Positions 28,023 through 36,083 of a stretch of DNA of 64,000 bases are shown here, piece by piece. Every line of letters starts with the position of its first letter. Position 1 is the first letter of the stretch. The position numbers were made by a program, and so were the translations under genes. Location of the stretch: positions 37,349 to 101,348 of the forward strand of contig UEHQ01000030.1 of NCBI GenBank assembly GCA_900489925.1, written 5' to 3'. Below the pieces are notes generated by a model. That model worked only from the letters and a program-made list of their open reading frames with translations, was not told where the DNA came from and ran no database searches. The stretch is from Hyphomicrobiales bacterium. Its GTDB lineage: Bacteria; Pseudomonadota; Alphaproteobacteria; Rhizobiales; Rhizobiaceae.

Positions 28023-28981
28023 TGTTTCGCCCACCCATCGACCCGGTTTGCGTTATCCGCGACCCATTTCTTTGCGTAGTCGGACGGCGTCTGGCGCTCC
28101 ACCTCGAGCGCATAGCTCATCGCGGTTACCTCCTCCGGGGAGAAGTCGACCTTCTCCAGAAATGCCGCGATATTGGCGTGCTTCTTTTCGAACGTCTTCG
28201 AGTAAGCGATGTGGAATTCCGCGGCACTCCACGCCGTCGATGCCGTCGACTTGCTGATCCACAGCGGATCGGCAGCGCTGACGAGCTTCCATTTGCCGGC
28301 GTCGTGCGGCGGTTCCTTGATCCGCGCGATCTTGTGGAGATCGAAGATGAAGTGTGGCGCGTAGCACGCGAAAACCATCGGCTGGTTGGTCGCGACTGCC
28401 GCGTCCAGCCCTGCCATGGCGACCTCCTCCTCGGCTTCGACCAAGGTCAGGTTCTTCGCATAACCATAGGTATTCGCCCGAACGCGCTCGATTCCTGTCG
28501 ATGACCATGTAGGGGCGCCGATCCACATCTCGCCCTTGCCATCACCATCGGTGTCGAGAATCTTGGTCTTTTCCGGATCGCTCAGATCGTCGATCGTCTG
28601 CAAACCCTTCTCGACGGCACTCGGTGTCGCGCAAATCCCCTGCCATGCAGCTACGCCGCGCTTGCTGAGTACGACGACACCCTTGTCCGTCACGAATTTC
28701 TTGATGACGTCGTCAAGGTTCGGCCGCCAGACCTCGGGGTGAATATCCACCGTGCCGTTCTCAAGACCGACGAAAGCATTGAGCGTACCGATTTCCTGAA
28801 CGTCGGCATCAAGTCCGAATTCCTTGGCGATCCCCACTTTCAGGATGTTCGCCGTCGCCTGGCCCGAGGGCCAATTCGGCATGGCGATCAAGAGATCGGC
28901 AGCGTTTGCCCGGCCACCAAGACCGAAGACGGCTGCAAGCACTGATACGGAAAGCCATAAACATGCCACGCGCTTCGTCAT
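28019..28981 (-). CDS. Glycine betaine/choline-type ABC substrate-binding protein (OpuAC/ProX family), orphan
   Basis: 320 residues. The signal peptide begins MTKRVACLWLSVSVLAAVFG and ends near ANA. The mature part starts ADLLIAMPNWPSGQATANIL and shows the OpuAC pattern (ENGTVDIHPEVWRPNLDDVI, GKGEMWIGAPTWSSTGIER, WSAAEFHIAYSKTFEKK). Several aromatic residues could build the cation-pi box for a quaternary amine. No ProV or ProW is adjacent; instead an L,D-transpeptidase follows with a four-base overlap. MTKRVAC at 28981 has GGGGGACAGGC upstream; the longer frame is not used. Confidence 0.88.
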   Translation of the reverse strand: MTKRVACLWLSVSVLAAVFGLGGRANAADLLIAMPNWPSGQATANILKVGIAKEFGLDADVQEIGTLNAFVGLENGTVDIHPEVWRPNLDDVIKKFVTDKGVVVLSKRGVAAWQGICATPSAVEKGLQTIDDLSDPEKTKILDTDGDGKGEMWIGAPTWSSTGIERVRANTYGYAKNLTLVEAEEEVAMAGLDAAVATNQPMVFACYAPHFIFDLHKIARIKEPPHDAGKWKLVSAADPLWISKSTASTAWSAAEFHIAYSKTFEKKHANIAAFLEKVDFSPEEVTAMSYALEVERQTPSDYAKKWVADNANRVDGWAKQ

Positions 28982-29079
28982 GCCTGTCCCCCAAACATGC
29001 GCCACAGGATCGTAGAAATGCACGGTACACCCTGCAAGCGAACATGCCCAACCGGGCCGCATCCGTCAAGCGCGCGCGA

Positions 29080-29733
29080 TCACGACGCTTGATGTCGATC
29101 CAGACCCTTGGCCCACACCTCGACGCGGGCGGCCATGGTCGACAGGTGATCTGCGGCGCTGAATCCGGAGATCTTCTTGCGCGGCTTGAGATCGTGATCG
29201 CCGTCCTCGAGCCAGAGGACATCGATCGCGGGTGAGAGGACGTAGGTGGCGACCTCGTCCTTTGCCCCGAACTCATCCCGCGTGCCCTGGCATATGAGCG
29301 TGGGCGTCTTGAGCTGCGCGAGATGCGCGGTGCGCAACTGCTCGGGCTTTCCCGGCGGGTGGAAGGGATAGCCGAGGCACAGAAGACCGACGATTTCGCC
29401 TTTGGCACCAAGGTCATCGGCTGCCATACTGGCCACGCGACCACCCATCGACTTGCCGCCGATGATCAGACGACCGCTCGCCTTAAGCGCCTGGACGGCC
29501 GCGACATATTCGGGGATCAGCTTGTCGGCGCGTGGTGGCGGTGTCCGTGAATCGGAAACGCGACGAGCCGCCATATAGCCGAACTCGAAACGCGCGACGC
29601 GAAAACCTCGAGCCGCGAGCGCCTGGGCGGCCGCGGTCATGGAGGCCGAATCCATTGCGCCACCGGCGCCATGCGCAAGCAGGATGGTCGTTTCCGCGTC
29701 AGGTGGACCATCGAAGAGAAATTTGTCGTTCAT
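29080..29733 (-). CDS. Alpha/beta hydrolase (KANL3/Tex30-like dienelactone-hydrolase type)
   Basis: 217 residues. The oxyanion-hole region is ILLAHGAGGAMDS, the nucleophile elbow is GGKSMGG (Ser95), the acid is likely in CQGTRDEFG and the His in LEDGDHDLKP, completing a Ser-Asp-His triad. This is the bacterial YqiA/KANL3-like alpha/beta hydrolase group, whose natural substrates are unknown. MNDKFLF at 29733 is the chosen start. It stands alone between the binding-protein gene and the DUF2950 gene. Confidence 0.85.
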   Translation of the reverse strand: MNDKFLFDGPPDAETTILLAHGAGGAMDSASMTAAAQALAARGFRVARFEFGYMAARRVSDSRTPPPRADKLIPEYVAAVQALKASGRLIIGGKSMGGRVASMAADDLGAKGEIVGLLCLGYPFHPPGKPEQLRTAHLAQLKTPTLICQGTRDEFGAKDEVATYVLSPAIDVLWLEDGDHDLKPRKKISGFSAADHLSTMAARVEVWAKGLDRHQAS

Positions 29734-29839
29734 CACACGTCTTCTAAACCAGCAGCCGATAGCGCGCCACACCGAAAGCTCACGGCGAGCACCACAAGTC
29801 AGCCCCCAGCCAGCGACGGATTGCCTGTTTTGCTGTGGC

Positions 29840-30793
29840 CTAGTCGTCGGTCACTTGCCATTTGTCGCCCGGGTTAAACGACTTCATCCTGGAAGCGATG
29901 GTGCTCGTATCCGCTCCGAGATCAGCTTGGTAGACGATGCCGTTGCGATTGACGACGAAGGTTTGGACACCGGTCTCGCCATATTTCACCGGCCAGGCCA
30001 CAAGGGCAAAGCCAGCGATCATGTTGCCGTTGATGATGTAATCATAGGCTCCGCCTGCGATATTGGCGCCTTGCCGTGTCAGTATCTTGTAGCGGTAGCC
30101 AAAGTAGCCCTTGTCGTCCTTGGCCTTCTTGAGCTGGGCGTAGTCGAGGATCGGTCCAGCCGGGCTCGCGTCTTCGGACTGCCCGGGTGGCCAGAAAAGG
30201 CCATCTGTCTTTCCGGGACTGCTGATGAGCTTCTGCGCATACTCCAAGACACCATCGCCATCGTGGTCATGAAGCGCGTATTCCTCCTGGGCATCGACAT
30301 AGGCCCGCATCGTGAGGATCGTCTGCAGCTCGTTTTCGCCAATCCGCCGATTGATGATCTCCTCGATACCCGCGACCGGGTCGAAGGCCCATTTTCCGTC
30401 CTCGCGTTTCGTTATCGGGAAAGGAAACGGCCACTGCTCGTCACCGACATCGATAACACTCTGCCCACTCTTGTTGGTCTCCAGGCTCAGCCGCTTGGCC
30501 GCTCCGTCCTTGATGGCCGAAAGTGTCTCCGTTACACCCTCGGTTGCCTTCAACTTGGCGGCGTCAACACCGAGCAGCGCGGCCAGCTTGTCCAGATCGG
30601 ATGCCGCAACGGCATCCTTGAAGGCAGTCATGGCATCATCGGCCGTCGCATATTCAGGCGACTTCTGCTTCGAGACAAAGTTTTCGAATGCCGGCCGGTC
30701 GGCTGCCACGCCTGTCCCGGCAAGGAGGAGAACTGAAACAACGATCGATCCAAAAATCGAACGAGAGATCATGCGATGATCATGCTCAACCAT
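29840..30793 (-). CDS. DUF2950 family exported protein
   Basis: 317 residues. The signal peptide is near MISRSIFGSIVVSVLLLAGT with cleavage about VAA. The mature protein (FENFVSKQKSPEYATADDAM, FDPVAGIEEIINRRIGENEL, GGAYDYIINGNMIAGFALVA, VNRNGIVYQADLG) is a recognisable DUF2950 protein. The function is unknown. It follows the DUF3300 gene on the same strand after 25 bp; DUF2950 and DUF3300 genes co-occur widely in proteobacteria, so they likely act together in the periplasm. The ATG at 30793 is supported by AAAGGAC upstream; longer open sequence is antisense-type coding from the DUF3300 gene. Confidence 0.88.
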   Translation of the reverse strand: MVEHDHRMISRSIFGSIVVSVLLLAGTGVAADRPAFENFVSKQKSPEYATADDAMTAFKDAVAASDLDKLAALLGVDAAKLKATEGVTETLSAIKDGAAKRLSLETNKSGQSVIDVGDEQWPFPFPITKREDGKWAFDPVAGIEEIINRRIGENELQTILTMRAYVDAQEEYALHDHDGDGVLEYAQKLISSPGKTDGLFWPPGQSEDASPAGPILDYAQLKKAKDDKGYFGYRYKILTRQGANIAGGAYDYIINGNMIAGFALVAWPVKYGETGVQTFVVNRNGIVYQADLGADTSTIASRMKSFNPGDKWQVTDD

Positions 30794-30818
30794 GACGAAT
30801 GTCCTTTGTTCGATTGAC

Positions 30819-32162
30819 CTAGCGGCGTTCGCCGTGAGGGATGCGCGCTCGCCCGCCACCGTGCTGCCCGCCACCCATGGCCTTGCCGCCTCTGTCGGAT
30901 TGCATCTGCGCTGCCCTTCCCGACCGAACCTCACCAAGTCCGGACGGCTGGCTCGGCCGGTTGTCCGGCCTGTTTGCCATGTTCGGCTTTGCAGCCGGGC
31001 GATTGGACGAAGCCGCCCCTGCGTCGGAGCGCTTGGGCGAAGCGTCGGGTCTGGAGGCTCCGGCGCCGGCCAGGTTTCCATTGCCGCCACGGTTGGGAGA
31101 ACCCGGCTGCCCGCCATCGATCTTGTTCGCACGAACGTCCTTGATCGAAGAGGGGGAAACGCGATTGCTCGCGGCGCTGGCCGCATTGCTTTGCAGGGTC
31201 TTGGCCTTGGCGTTTACGTTATTGGTGTCGTTCGCCTCGATTTTGCCGCGCATGTTGGTGTTGTCGAGTTTGGTGAACTGGTTCTGGTCGAAGCTGATCT
31301 TGCTCCGATCGACGTTTTTCCAGTCCACGTCGTTGAAGTTCACCTTGCCGTTTATGTTGTTGCCGCTGATGTTGTTGAAGCAATTATTGCAATCGATATT
31401 GACATCGTTTCCGTTGTAACGCCCGCCCCAGACGCCCCAGTGGTCCCAATCCACCGCCGCACCGAACACCGCTCCGGTCACGAAGGCCGCGAAATACGGA
31501 GCCGTGGGATAGTAGTAGTTGGGATAGGGATCCGGGTAATAGGCCAGGGGCGCTGGCGGGTACCCCGCCTGATAGAGCATCTCTGGCGGGTAGTGCGGAA
31601 CATAGATCTTTTCGGGATTGGTTGCCTGAATGACGACGTTGTCGTTCTGCTTGACGACCTTGATCTTGTCGTCGGTCTTGATGACGCCGTCCGCCACAGC
31701 CTTGTCCCGAAGGGTCTGAATTGCGACCAGAACGTCCTTCTGCTGATTGGCGATGGCCGCACCGATGGCCTGCGTCCAATCGAGATCATTGGCCATCATC
31801 TTGACGATATCGGGATAGTTCAGCAGCGATACGACGCTACCGTCCCAGGTGCTCTTGGGCTTCAGCAACTTGTTCTTCTGCACGTCGTCCAGATAGCGCG
31901 ACGCTTCGACAATCTGCAGCGGATAGATGGACGCCGAACTGATCAGCGCGACCAGTTCATCGGGATAGAGCGCGATCCGCGCCACCAACACCTCCAGCTG
32001 ATCTTCGCTCAATAGTTGAGGCGCATCGCTCTGGGTCGTCGTTGTATCCGCGCTTGCCTGCTCCTGGGCAAATGTCGCGGTGACAGGCAATCCCCACAAA
32101 CCAAGTGCCGTCAGGACCATCGCCGCAGCGCGGACGCACTCATTTCCAGCACGTATTCCCAT
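30819..32162 (-). CDS. DUF3300 family exported protein
   Basis: 447 residues. Signal peptide ending ATFAQEQ; DUF3300 domain about 45-230 (LVARIALYPDELVALISSAS, YPLQIVEASRYL, TNPEKIYVPHYPPEMLY), then a Tyr/Pro-rich stretch (PDPYPNYYYPTAPYF), an Asn-rich stretch (about 255-310) and a low-complexity Gly/Arg/Ser-rich tail. The tail composition is typical of surface or periplasmic proteins. MGIRAGN at 32162 is chosen because GGAGG precedes it by five bases; the ATG at 32177 lies before that site. First gene of the DUF3300/DUF2950 pair. Confidence 0.87.
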   Translation of the reverse strand: MGIRAGNECVRAAAMVLTALGLWGLPVTATFAQEQASADTTTTQSDAPQLLSEDQLEVLVARIALYPDELVALISSASIYPLQIVEASRYLDDVQKNKLLKPKSTWDGSVVSLLNYPDIVKMMANDLDWTQAIGAAIANQQKDVLVAIQTLRDKAVADGVIKTDDKIKVVKQNDNVVIQATNPEKIYVPHYPPEMLYQAGYPPAPLAYYPDPYPNYYYPTAPYFAAFVTGAVFGAAVDWDHWGVWGGRYNGNDVNIDCNNCFNNISGNNINGKVNFNDVDWKNVDRSKISFDQNQFTKLDNTNMRGKIEANDTNNVNAKAKTLQSNAASAASNRVSPSSIKDVRANKIDGGQPGSPNRGGNGNLAGAGASRPDASPKRSDAGAASSNRPAAKPNMANRPDNRPSQPSGLGEVRSGRAAQMQSDRGGKAMGGGQHGGGRARIPHGERR

Positions 32163-32386
32163 GTCATCCTCCGACATTCGAACGCACGATATTCTGGCTG
32201 CTTGCTATGGAAGTATTTCGGACGCGGCGGGCGAAGCCCTGGGCCGCAAAGGCGTTACCTGCTTGATGTGGCCAACGTAACCACAACCGGCAAGGCCGCA
32301 CAAGCGCCATTGTTGAGGAGTGGGCCGGTTGGAAATGCCTGCCGCCGGAGACTGACACCGCTCTGCGAAGCAACCAGAACACTATC

Positions 32387-32746
32387 TCAGTGCGCGACTG
32401 CCTTCATGCGCGCACTGAGTTCCTGCAAGCCAAAGGGCTTCACTAGGTAGTCATCCGCGCCATAACGCAGGCCCTCCATCTGATCCGAGATCTGATCGTG
32501 AGCCGTGAGAATGATGATCGGGACCGTGCTATGGCTTTCGCGGAGCATACGAAGAAGGGTGAGACCATTGCCATCAGGAAGGCGCAGATCAAGAAGCACG
32601 ATGCCATAGTTTTCGGATGCGACGGCAGACGTAGCGTCGCCGAGGGTGACGCACCATCTCACCCGATGACCTTCCGCTTCCACATGATCGCGAACCGCGT
32701 CGCCAAGCAACGCGTTATCTTCAACCAGAAGTACCTTCAACGACAT
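32387..32746 (-). CDS. Receiver-only response regulator (OmpR-type, DNA-binding domain absent)
   Basis: 119 residues. A complete receiver: acidic pocket EDN (10-12), phospho-acceptor Asp53 (GIVLLDLRLPDG), Thr in ILTAH, Lys in DYLVKPFGL. The sequence is close to the receiver of the full-length OmpR-type regulator at 12.8-13.5 kb, but it ends at MKAVAH where the winged-helix domain would begin. I searched the following 200 bp in all frames and found no DNA-binding remnant. It starts inside the end of the phosphatase gene (26-bp overlap). It could be a genuine single-domain regulator or an old truncation. Confidence 0.8.
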   Translation of the reverse strand: MSLKVLLVEDNALLGDAVRDHVEAEGHRVRWCVTLGDATSAVASENYGIVLLDLRLPDGNGLTLLRMLRESHSTVPIIILTAHDQISDQMEGLRYGADDYLVKPFGLQELSARMKAVAH

Positions 32747-33377
32747 GCACCTCCGCACCGGCATCCCGAGGGCCCGATGCGGGATTTGCATCGACGACAG
32801 GCTCCACGTTGTAATATTTCTCGAGATCAGCCCAGCTCCTGTCCATGGCATAGGTTCTGGAGAAATGAGGAATCGCAACATGCCCGTATAGGAACGAAAG
32901 CTGGCGTTCTGCCGTATCCTCGTCGATATGGGCGATCTGGTGACTGTAGATGAGCGATACCAACCCTGTTCTATCGGCGCCCGATTGGCAGTGAATCAGC
33001 ATCGGCTTTGGTGCCGAGCGCATGATTTCGATGAGCCGGTCAGCCTGTTCCCGTGACAGGACTCTCGCCGCAGACATACGGAAGTCGATGTGCTCGATAC
33101 CCAGACGCTGGGCATCGGCGAGTTCCTGCTTGTACCACTTGGCGTCGGCTGAACCGCGCAGATTGAGAACGGTTTTAATCCCGTGCTCGCGTACATAGCT
33201 GTCCAACGCAGCCGAAGTCGGCTGTGCGGAACGATATAGTTCGCCAGGGATGACCGTATGGAAATTACCGCTGAGTTGAAGATATGCTTCGAACGCCCCA
33301 AACGTGCCGCCGACGAGAAGCAACGTCGCCGCCGAGGCCGCAAAAAGCTTCGACCGAAATATTCTCAAAAATCGCAC
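32721..33377 (-). CDS. Membrane-anchored dual-specificity/tyrosine phosphatase
   Basis: 218 residues. One N-terminal helix (LFAASAATLLLVGGTFGAF) anchors a Cys-phosphatase domain with the P-loop HCQSGADRTG (Cys130, Arg136). GELYRSAQP and KTVLNLRG are typical of the DSP/PFA-DSP group. The domain probably faces the periplasm, given the single short N-terminal helix. GTG at 33377 has GAGG six bases upstream. A paralogue lies at 37.2-37.8 kb. It overlaps the receiver-only regulator gene downstream. Confidence 0.88.
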   Translation of the reverse strand: MRFLRIFRSKLFAASAATLLLVGGTFGAFEAYLQLSGNFHTVIPGELYRSAQPTSAALDSYVREHGIKTVLNLRGSADAKWYKQELADAQRLGIEHIDFRMSAARVLSREQADRLIEIMRSAPKPMLIHCQSGADRTGLVSLIYSHQIAHIDEDTAERQLSFLYGHVAIPHFSRTYAMDRSWADLEKYYNVEPVVDANPASGPRDAGAEVHVVEGTSG

Positions 33378-33623
33378 AAGTGCCTCGCGCCAGAGGAAAC
33401 AAAGCTTCCCTATGCCCTGCAGGCCTGACAGCCACCTGAAGCCAGCGCCAAAAATATGCTCTGCGTTGCGTCTGACCCGCCCTTACAAAAGCGTAAGCTA
33501 CTGGAAAACCGCCCGTAAGCTTTGTGGCGTACCTCCGAGTTCAGCGCGAACTTCGAGGCTGGCATGGATACCCTTTCGAGCGGCGAACAATATTCAAGCG
33601 TCACCTCTTGGATAAATGAGCAG
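33378..33623. promoter_or_regulatory. Divergent promoter region with CGTAAGCT direct repeats
   Basis: CGTAAGCT occurs at 33492-33499 and 33514-33521, 22 bp apart (two helical turns), and CTTAC-N6-GTAAG forms a small inverted repeat with the first copy (33482-33497). The region serves the phosphatase (minus) and the GT25 gene (plus). A response-regulator site is plausible but unproven. Confidence 0.45.
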
Positions 33624-34370
33624 ATGGCGACCTACTACATCAATCTCGAACGCTGCCCTGACCGCCGCCTGCGGATGGACGCGATGCTTGCAGCGCAGGG
33701 CTTGAAGTTCCGACGTGTGCCGGCAATTGACGGCAGACAGCTCAAATTTCCCGTCGCCGGCTTTGATGAGCAAGGATACAAGCTGCGACATGGCCGAAAA
33801 CCGAACCCCTTTGAGATCGGCTGCTATCTCAGCCACCTCGCATGTGCGCGCGAACTGCTGGAAACACAGAAGGCCTATGCACTGATCCTTGAGGATGACC
33901 TGGCATTTCCGGCCGACATACTAGAGCTTCTCTCGGCGGCGCTCGAGAGCGCCGCCTCTTGGGACATACTGCGGCTATCGACAGTCAATAAGGGTCGGAA
34001 ATATATCGTGAAAAGGCTTACAGCCACGCGGGGGTTGGCGGTCTCGCTGACGCGCGAGAAGGGCTCCGGCGCCTACATCATCAACAGGCGTGCCGCCGCC
34101 TGGATCACTGAACAGCTCAACCCTATGCGGCTACCCTATGATCTCGCTTTCGACCTCGAACACTTTGCCGGCCTTAAAGCGCTGTTCGTTGCCCCGGTCC
34201 CGGTCCTCCAAACTGCCGACCGCCACTCCTTTATTCAGAATGGACTGCGACAGTACCGTCTGTCCCACCGACAGCGCATGATGGTGATGCCATATCGATT
34301 CTGGTATGAAACGACGCGTTTCCTCGCCCGTCTGGGGCATCTGACAACTTGGAAGGCAGGAATTCACTAA
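33624..34370 (+). CDS. Glycosyltransferase family 25 (LPS/LOS-type)
   Basis: 248 residues. The N-terminal donor-binding strand MATYYINLERCPDRRLRMDA, RVPAIDG, GCYLSHLACARELLE and the acidic ALILEDDLAF identify a GT25 (LgtB/LpsA-like) enzyme, which transfers galactose or glucose onto lipo-oligosaccharide. Rhizobial members modify the LPS core. The start at 33624 fits the family; an ATG at 33564 with GAGG upstream is an alternative that adds 20 unconserved residues. It is followed by the CmoA-like gene on the same strand after a 136-bp gap. Confidence 0.86.
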   Translation: MATYYINLERCPDRRLRMDAMLAAQGLKFRRVPAIDGRQLKFPVAGFDEQGYKLRHGRKPNPFEIGCYLSHLACARELLETQKAYALILEDDLAFPADILELLSAALESAASWDILRLSTVNKGRKYIVKRLTATRGLAVSLTREKGSGAYIINRRAAAWITEQLNPMRLPYDLAFDLEHFAGLKALFVAPVPVLQTADRHSFIQNGLRQYRLSHRQRMMVMPYRFWYETTRFLARLGHLTTWKAGIH

Positions 34371-34506
34371 ATTGCGTCGTGAAGACGTACTGCACCATCG
34401 CCCTCTGAAATTCGTTCAGGTTGGTGTCAGCTTTTCGTGGCTGTCTAGTACACGACGTCATCGTATGTATCACACGACGACGTCGCCACTGTATGGGGGA
34501 CAGTTA
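34371..34506. other. Gap between GT25 and cmoA-like genes
   Basis: 136 bp. It contains two GACGTC-centred segments (34455-34460 and 34481-34486) embedded in repeated ACGACG/CGTCG, and the ribosome site GGGGGA before the ATG at 34507. These repeats may be a regulatory site; nothing is recognised. Confidence 0.3.
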
Positions 34507-35268
34507 ATGGCTGACAATACACGGCGCTTGGTACTTCGTACCGAGCATAGGGATGACGTTTTTGCCCGCGAGCACGAGCCCGTCGGCGACTTCACCTTCA
34601 ACGCAACAGTTGCCAATGTTTTCGATGATATGGTCAGCCGTTCGGTGCCGTATTACGAAGAGATGCAGCGCATGGTCTGCGAACTCGCGCAAGACTTCGC
34701 ACAGCCCAAGACCAATCTCTACGACATAGGTTGTTCGACGGCGACAACACTTCTCACGCTTGACGGCATGATCGATGCCGACGTGAATTTCATCGGCATC
34801 GACAATGCGCCGGACATGCTGCGCAAGGCGACGCAGAAGATAGAGGCATCCGGCACCAACCGCACGATCGATCTGCAAGTGACCGATCTCCACCGCGGAT
34901 TTTCGATGGAGAACGCCAGCGTCGTCACTATGTTGCTGACGCTGCAGTTTGTTCGGCCGCTGTTTCGCGAACGCGTGATGAAAACCATCCACGCCGGCCT
35001 GAACGAAAACGGCTGTCTCCTGCTCCTGGAGAAGCTGACAAGCGAAGACACGACGTTCAACCGGCTTTTCATCCAGCACTACTACGACTTCAAGCGGCGG
35101 AATGGTTATTCCGAGATTGAGATCTCAAAGAAACGGGAGGCGCTCGAAAACGTGCTGATCCCCTACCGCCTGGATGAAAATGTGCAGCTTCTGAAAGAGG
35201 TCGGCTTCCGCAGCGTCGAGGTGTTTTTCAGGTGGTATAATTTCTGCGGCATCGTCGCCGTAAAGTGA
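34507..35268 (+). CDS. cmoA: CmoA-like carboxy-S-adenosylmethionine synthase
   Basis: 253 residues. It aligns along its length with E. coli CmoA: GDFTFNATVANVFDDMVSRS at the N-terminus, SAM loop NLYDIGCSTATT, FIGIDNAPDM, MLLTLQFVRP, LLLLEKLTSED, and DFKRRNGYSEIEISKKRE, the segment that in CmoA holds the prephenate-derived carboxylate. CmoA converts SAM and prephenate to carboxy-SAM, used by CmoB to make cmo5U34 in tRNA. No cmoB lies beside it; instead an ICMT-type membrane methyltransferase gene overlaps or abuts. GGGGGA before 34507 decides the start. Confidence 0.85.
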   Translation: MADNTRRLVLRTEHRDDVFAREHEPVGDFTFNATVANVFDDMVSRSVPYYEEMQRMVCELAQDFAQPKTNLYDIGCSTATTLLTLDGMIDADVNFIGIDNAPDMLRKATQKIEASGTNRTIDLQVTDLHRGFSMENASVVTMLLTLQFVRPLFRERVMKTIHAGLNENGCLLLLEKLTSEDTTFNRLFIQHYYDFKRRNGYSEIEISKKREALENVLIPYRLDENVQLLKEVGFRSVEVFFRWYNFCGIVAVK

Positions 35269-35279
35269 ACGAGGGTCGC

Positions 35280-36026
35280 ATGAAGCAGGCAATGATCACA
35301 CTGGGGAATTTCTTCTTCCGGTTCAGAAACCAGGTATTTCCCTTCATCATCGTGGTGCTGTTCCTAGTTGCGGCACCGTCTTCAGATTTCGGTGGAGGCG
35401 TCACGGCCGAACGCACTAAGGATCTCGTCGCGCTGCTTGTCGTTCTGTCCGGATTGACACTGCGAGCAACCGTGATCGGCTACGCCTATATAAAGCGTGG
35501 CGGCCTGAACAAGCGCGTCTACGCCAACGACCTCGTCACTGACGGTATGTTCGGTGTCTGCCGCAACCCGCTATATGTCGGCAACATGCTGGTCTACGTG
35601 GGCATATTCCTGCTGCACGGCGATCCGACGGTTGTGATTGTGGGCACGGTATTGTTCGCATTCATCTATCAATGCATCGTCTATGCGGAGGAGAAGTTTC
35701 TCCAGGCCAAGTTTGGCGATGGCTACCTCGCCTACTGTCGCGACGTTCCTCGCTGGGGACTGCGACTTGCCAACTTTGCCGAGTCGACGCGCGGAATGAC
35801 CTTCAACATAAAGCGTGTGATCGCCAAGGATTATTCGACCATCGCGGCCGCCCTTATCGCAATCCTCGCCACCGAAATCTACCGATATGCGGCAACCGCC
35901 GACCGCGCGGAATACGGCTCCTATATGCTCGCATTGGGTCTATCGATGGCCGTCGTCGGGCTTGCAACGGCTGCAGTAAGCCACCTCAAGAAACGGGGAG
36001 CGTTCCGAGAGCAGAACGCGCTCTGA
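35280..36026 (+). CDS. ICMT/PEMT-type integral membrane methyltransferase
   Basis: 248 residues with five or more hydrophobic helices. The SAM-binding signature of the isoprenylcysteine carboxylmethyltransferase family is present: GVCRNPLYVGNMLVYVG followed by YAEEKFLQAKFGDGYLAYC. Bacterial members methylate lipids or small molecules rather than prenylated proteins. ATG at 35280 has GAGGG five bases upstream; a GTG at 35265 would overlap the cmoA stop (GTGA). Tight coupling to a carboxy-SAM synthase raises the possibility that it uses carboxy-SAM; this is inference. Confidence 0.84.
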   Translation: MKQAMITLGNFFFRFRNQVFPFIIVVLFLVAAPSSDFGGGVTAERTKDLVALLVVLSGLTLRATVIGYAYIKRGGLNKRVYANDLVTDGMFGVCRNPLYVGNMLVYVGIFLLHGDPTVVIVGTVLFAFIYQCIVYAEEKFLQAKFGDGYLAYCRDVPRWGLRLANFAESTRGMTFNIKRVIAKDYSTIAAALIAILATEIYRYAATADRAEYGSYMLALGLSMAVVGLATAAVSHLKKRGAFREQNAL

Positions 36027-36044
36027 CCAGCCATATCCGGGAGA

Positions 36045-36076
36045 CGGCTGAACGGAGATATCTCCGGCCAGCCGTC
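36045..36076. terminator. Bidirectional hairpin between convergent genes
   Basis: ACGGCTG-aa-CGGAGAT / ATCTCCG-gc-CAGCCGT, two 7-bp stem segments separated by an internal two-base bulge pair. It sits between the ICMT-type gene and the convergent ppk2. The stem is strong although no U-tract follows. Confidence 0.65.
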
Positions 36077-36083
36077 CAACCGG

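Noticed and set aside
32163..32386. A lost DNA-binding domain for the receiver-only regulator in another frame
   Set aside because: I looked at the sequence after the stop in all frames and saw no winged-helix features (no LT-E pattern, no V-V-RLR-K).
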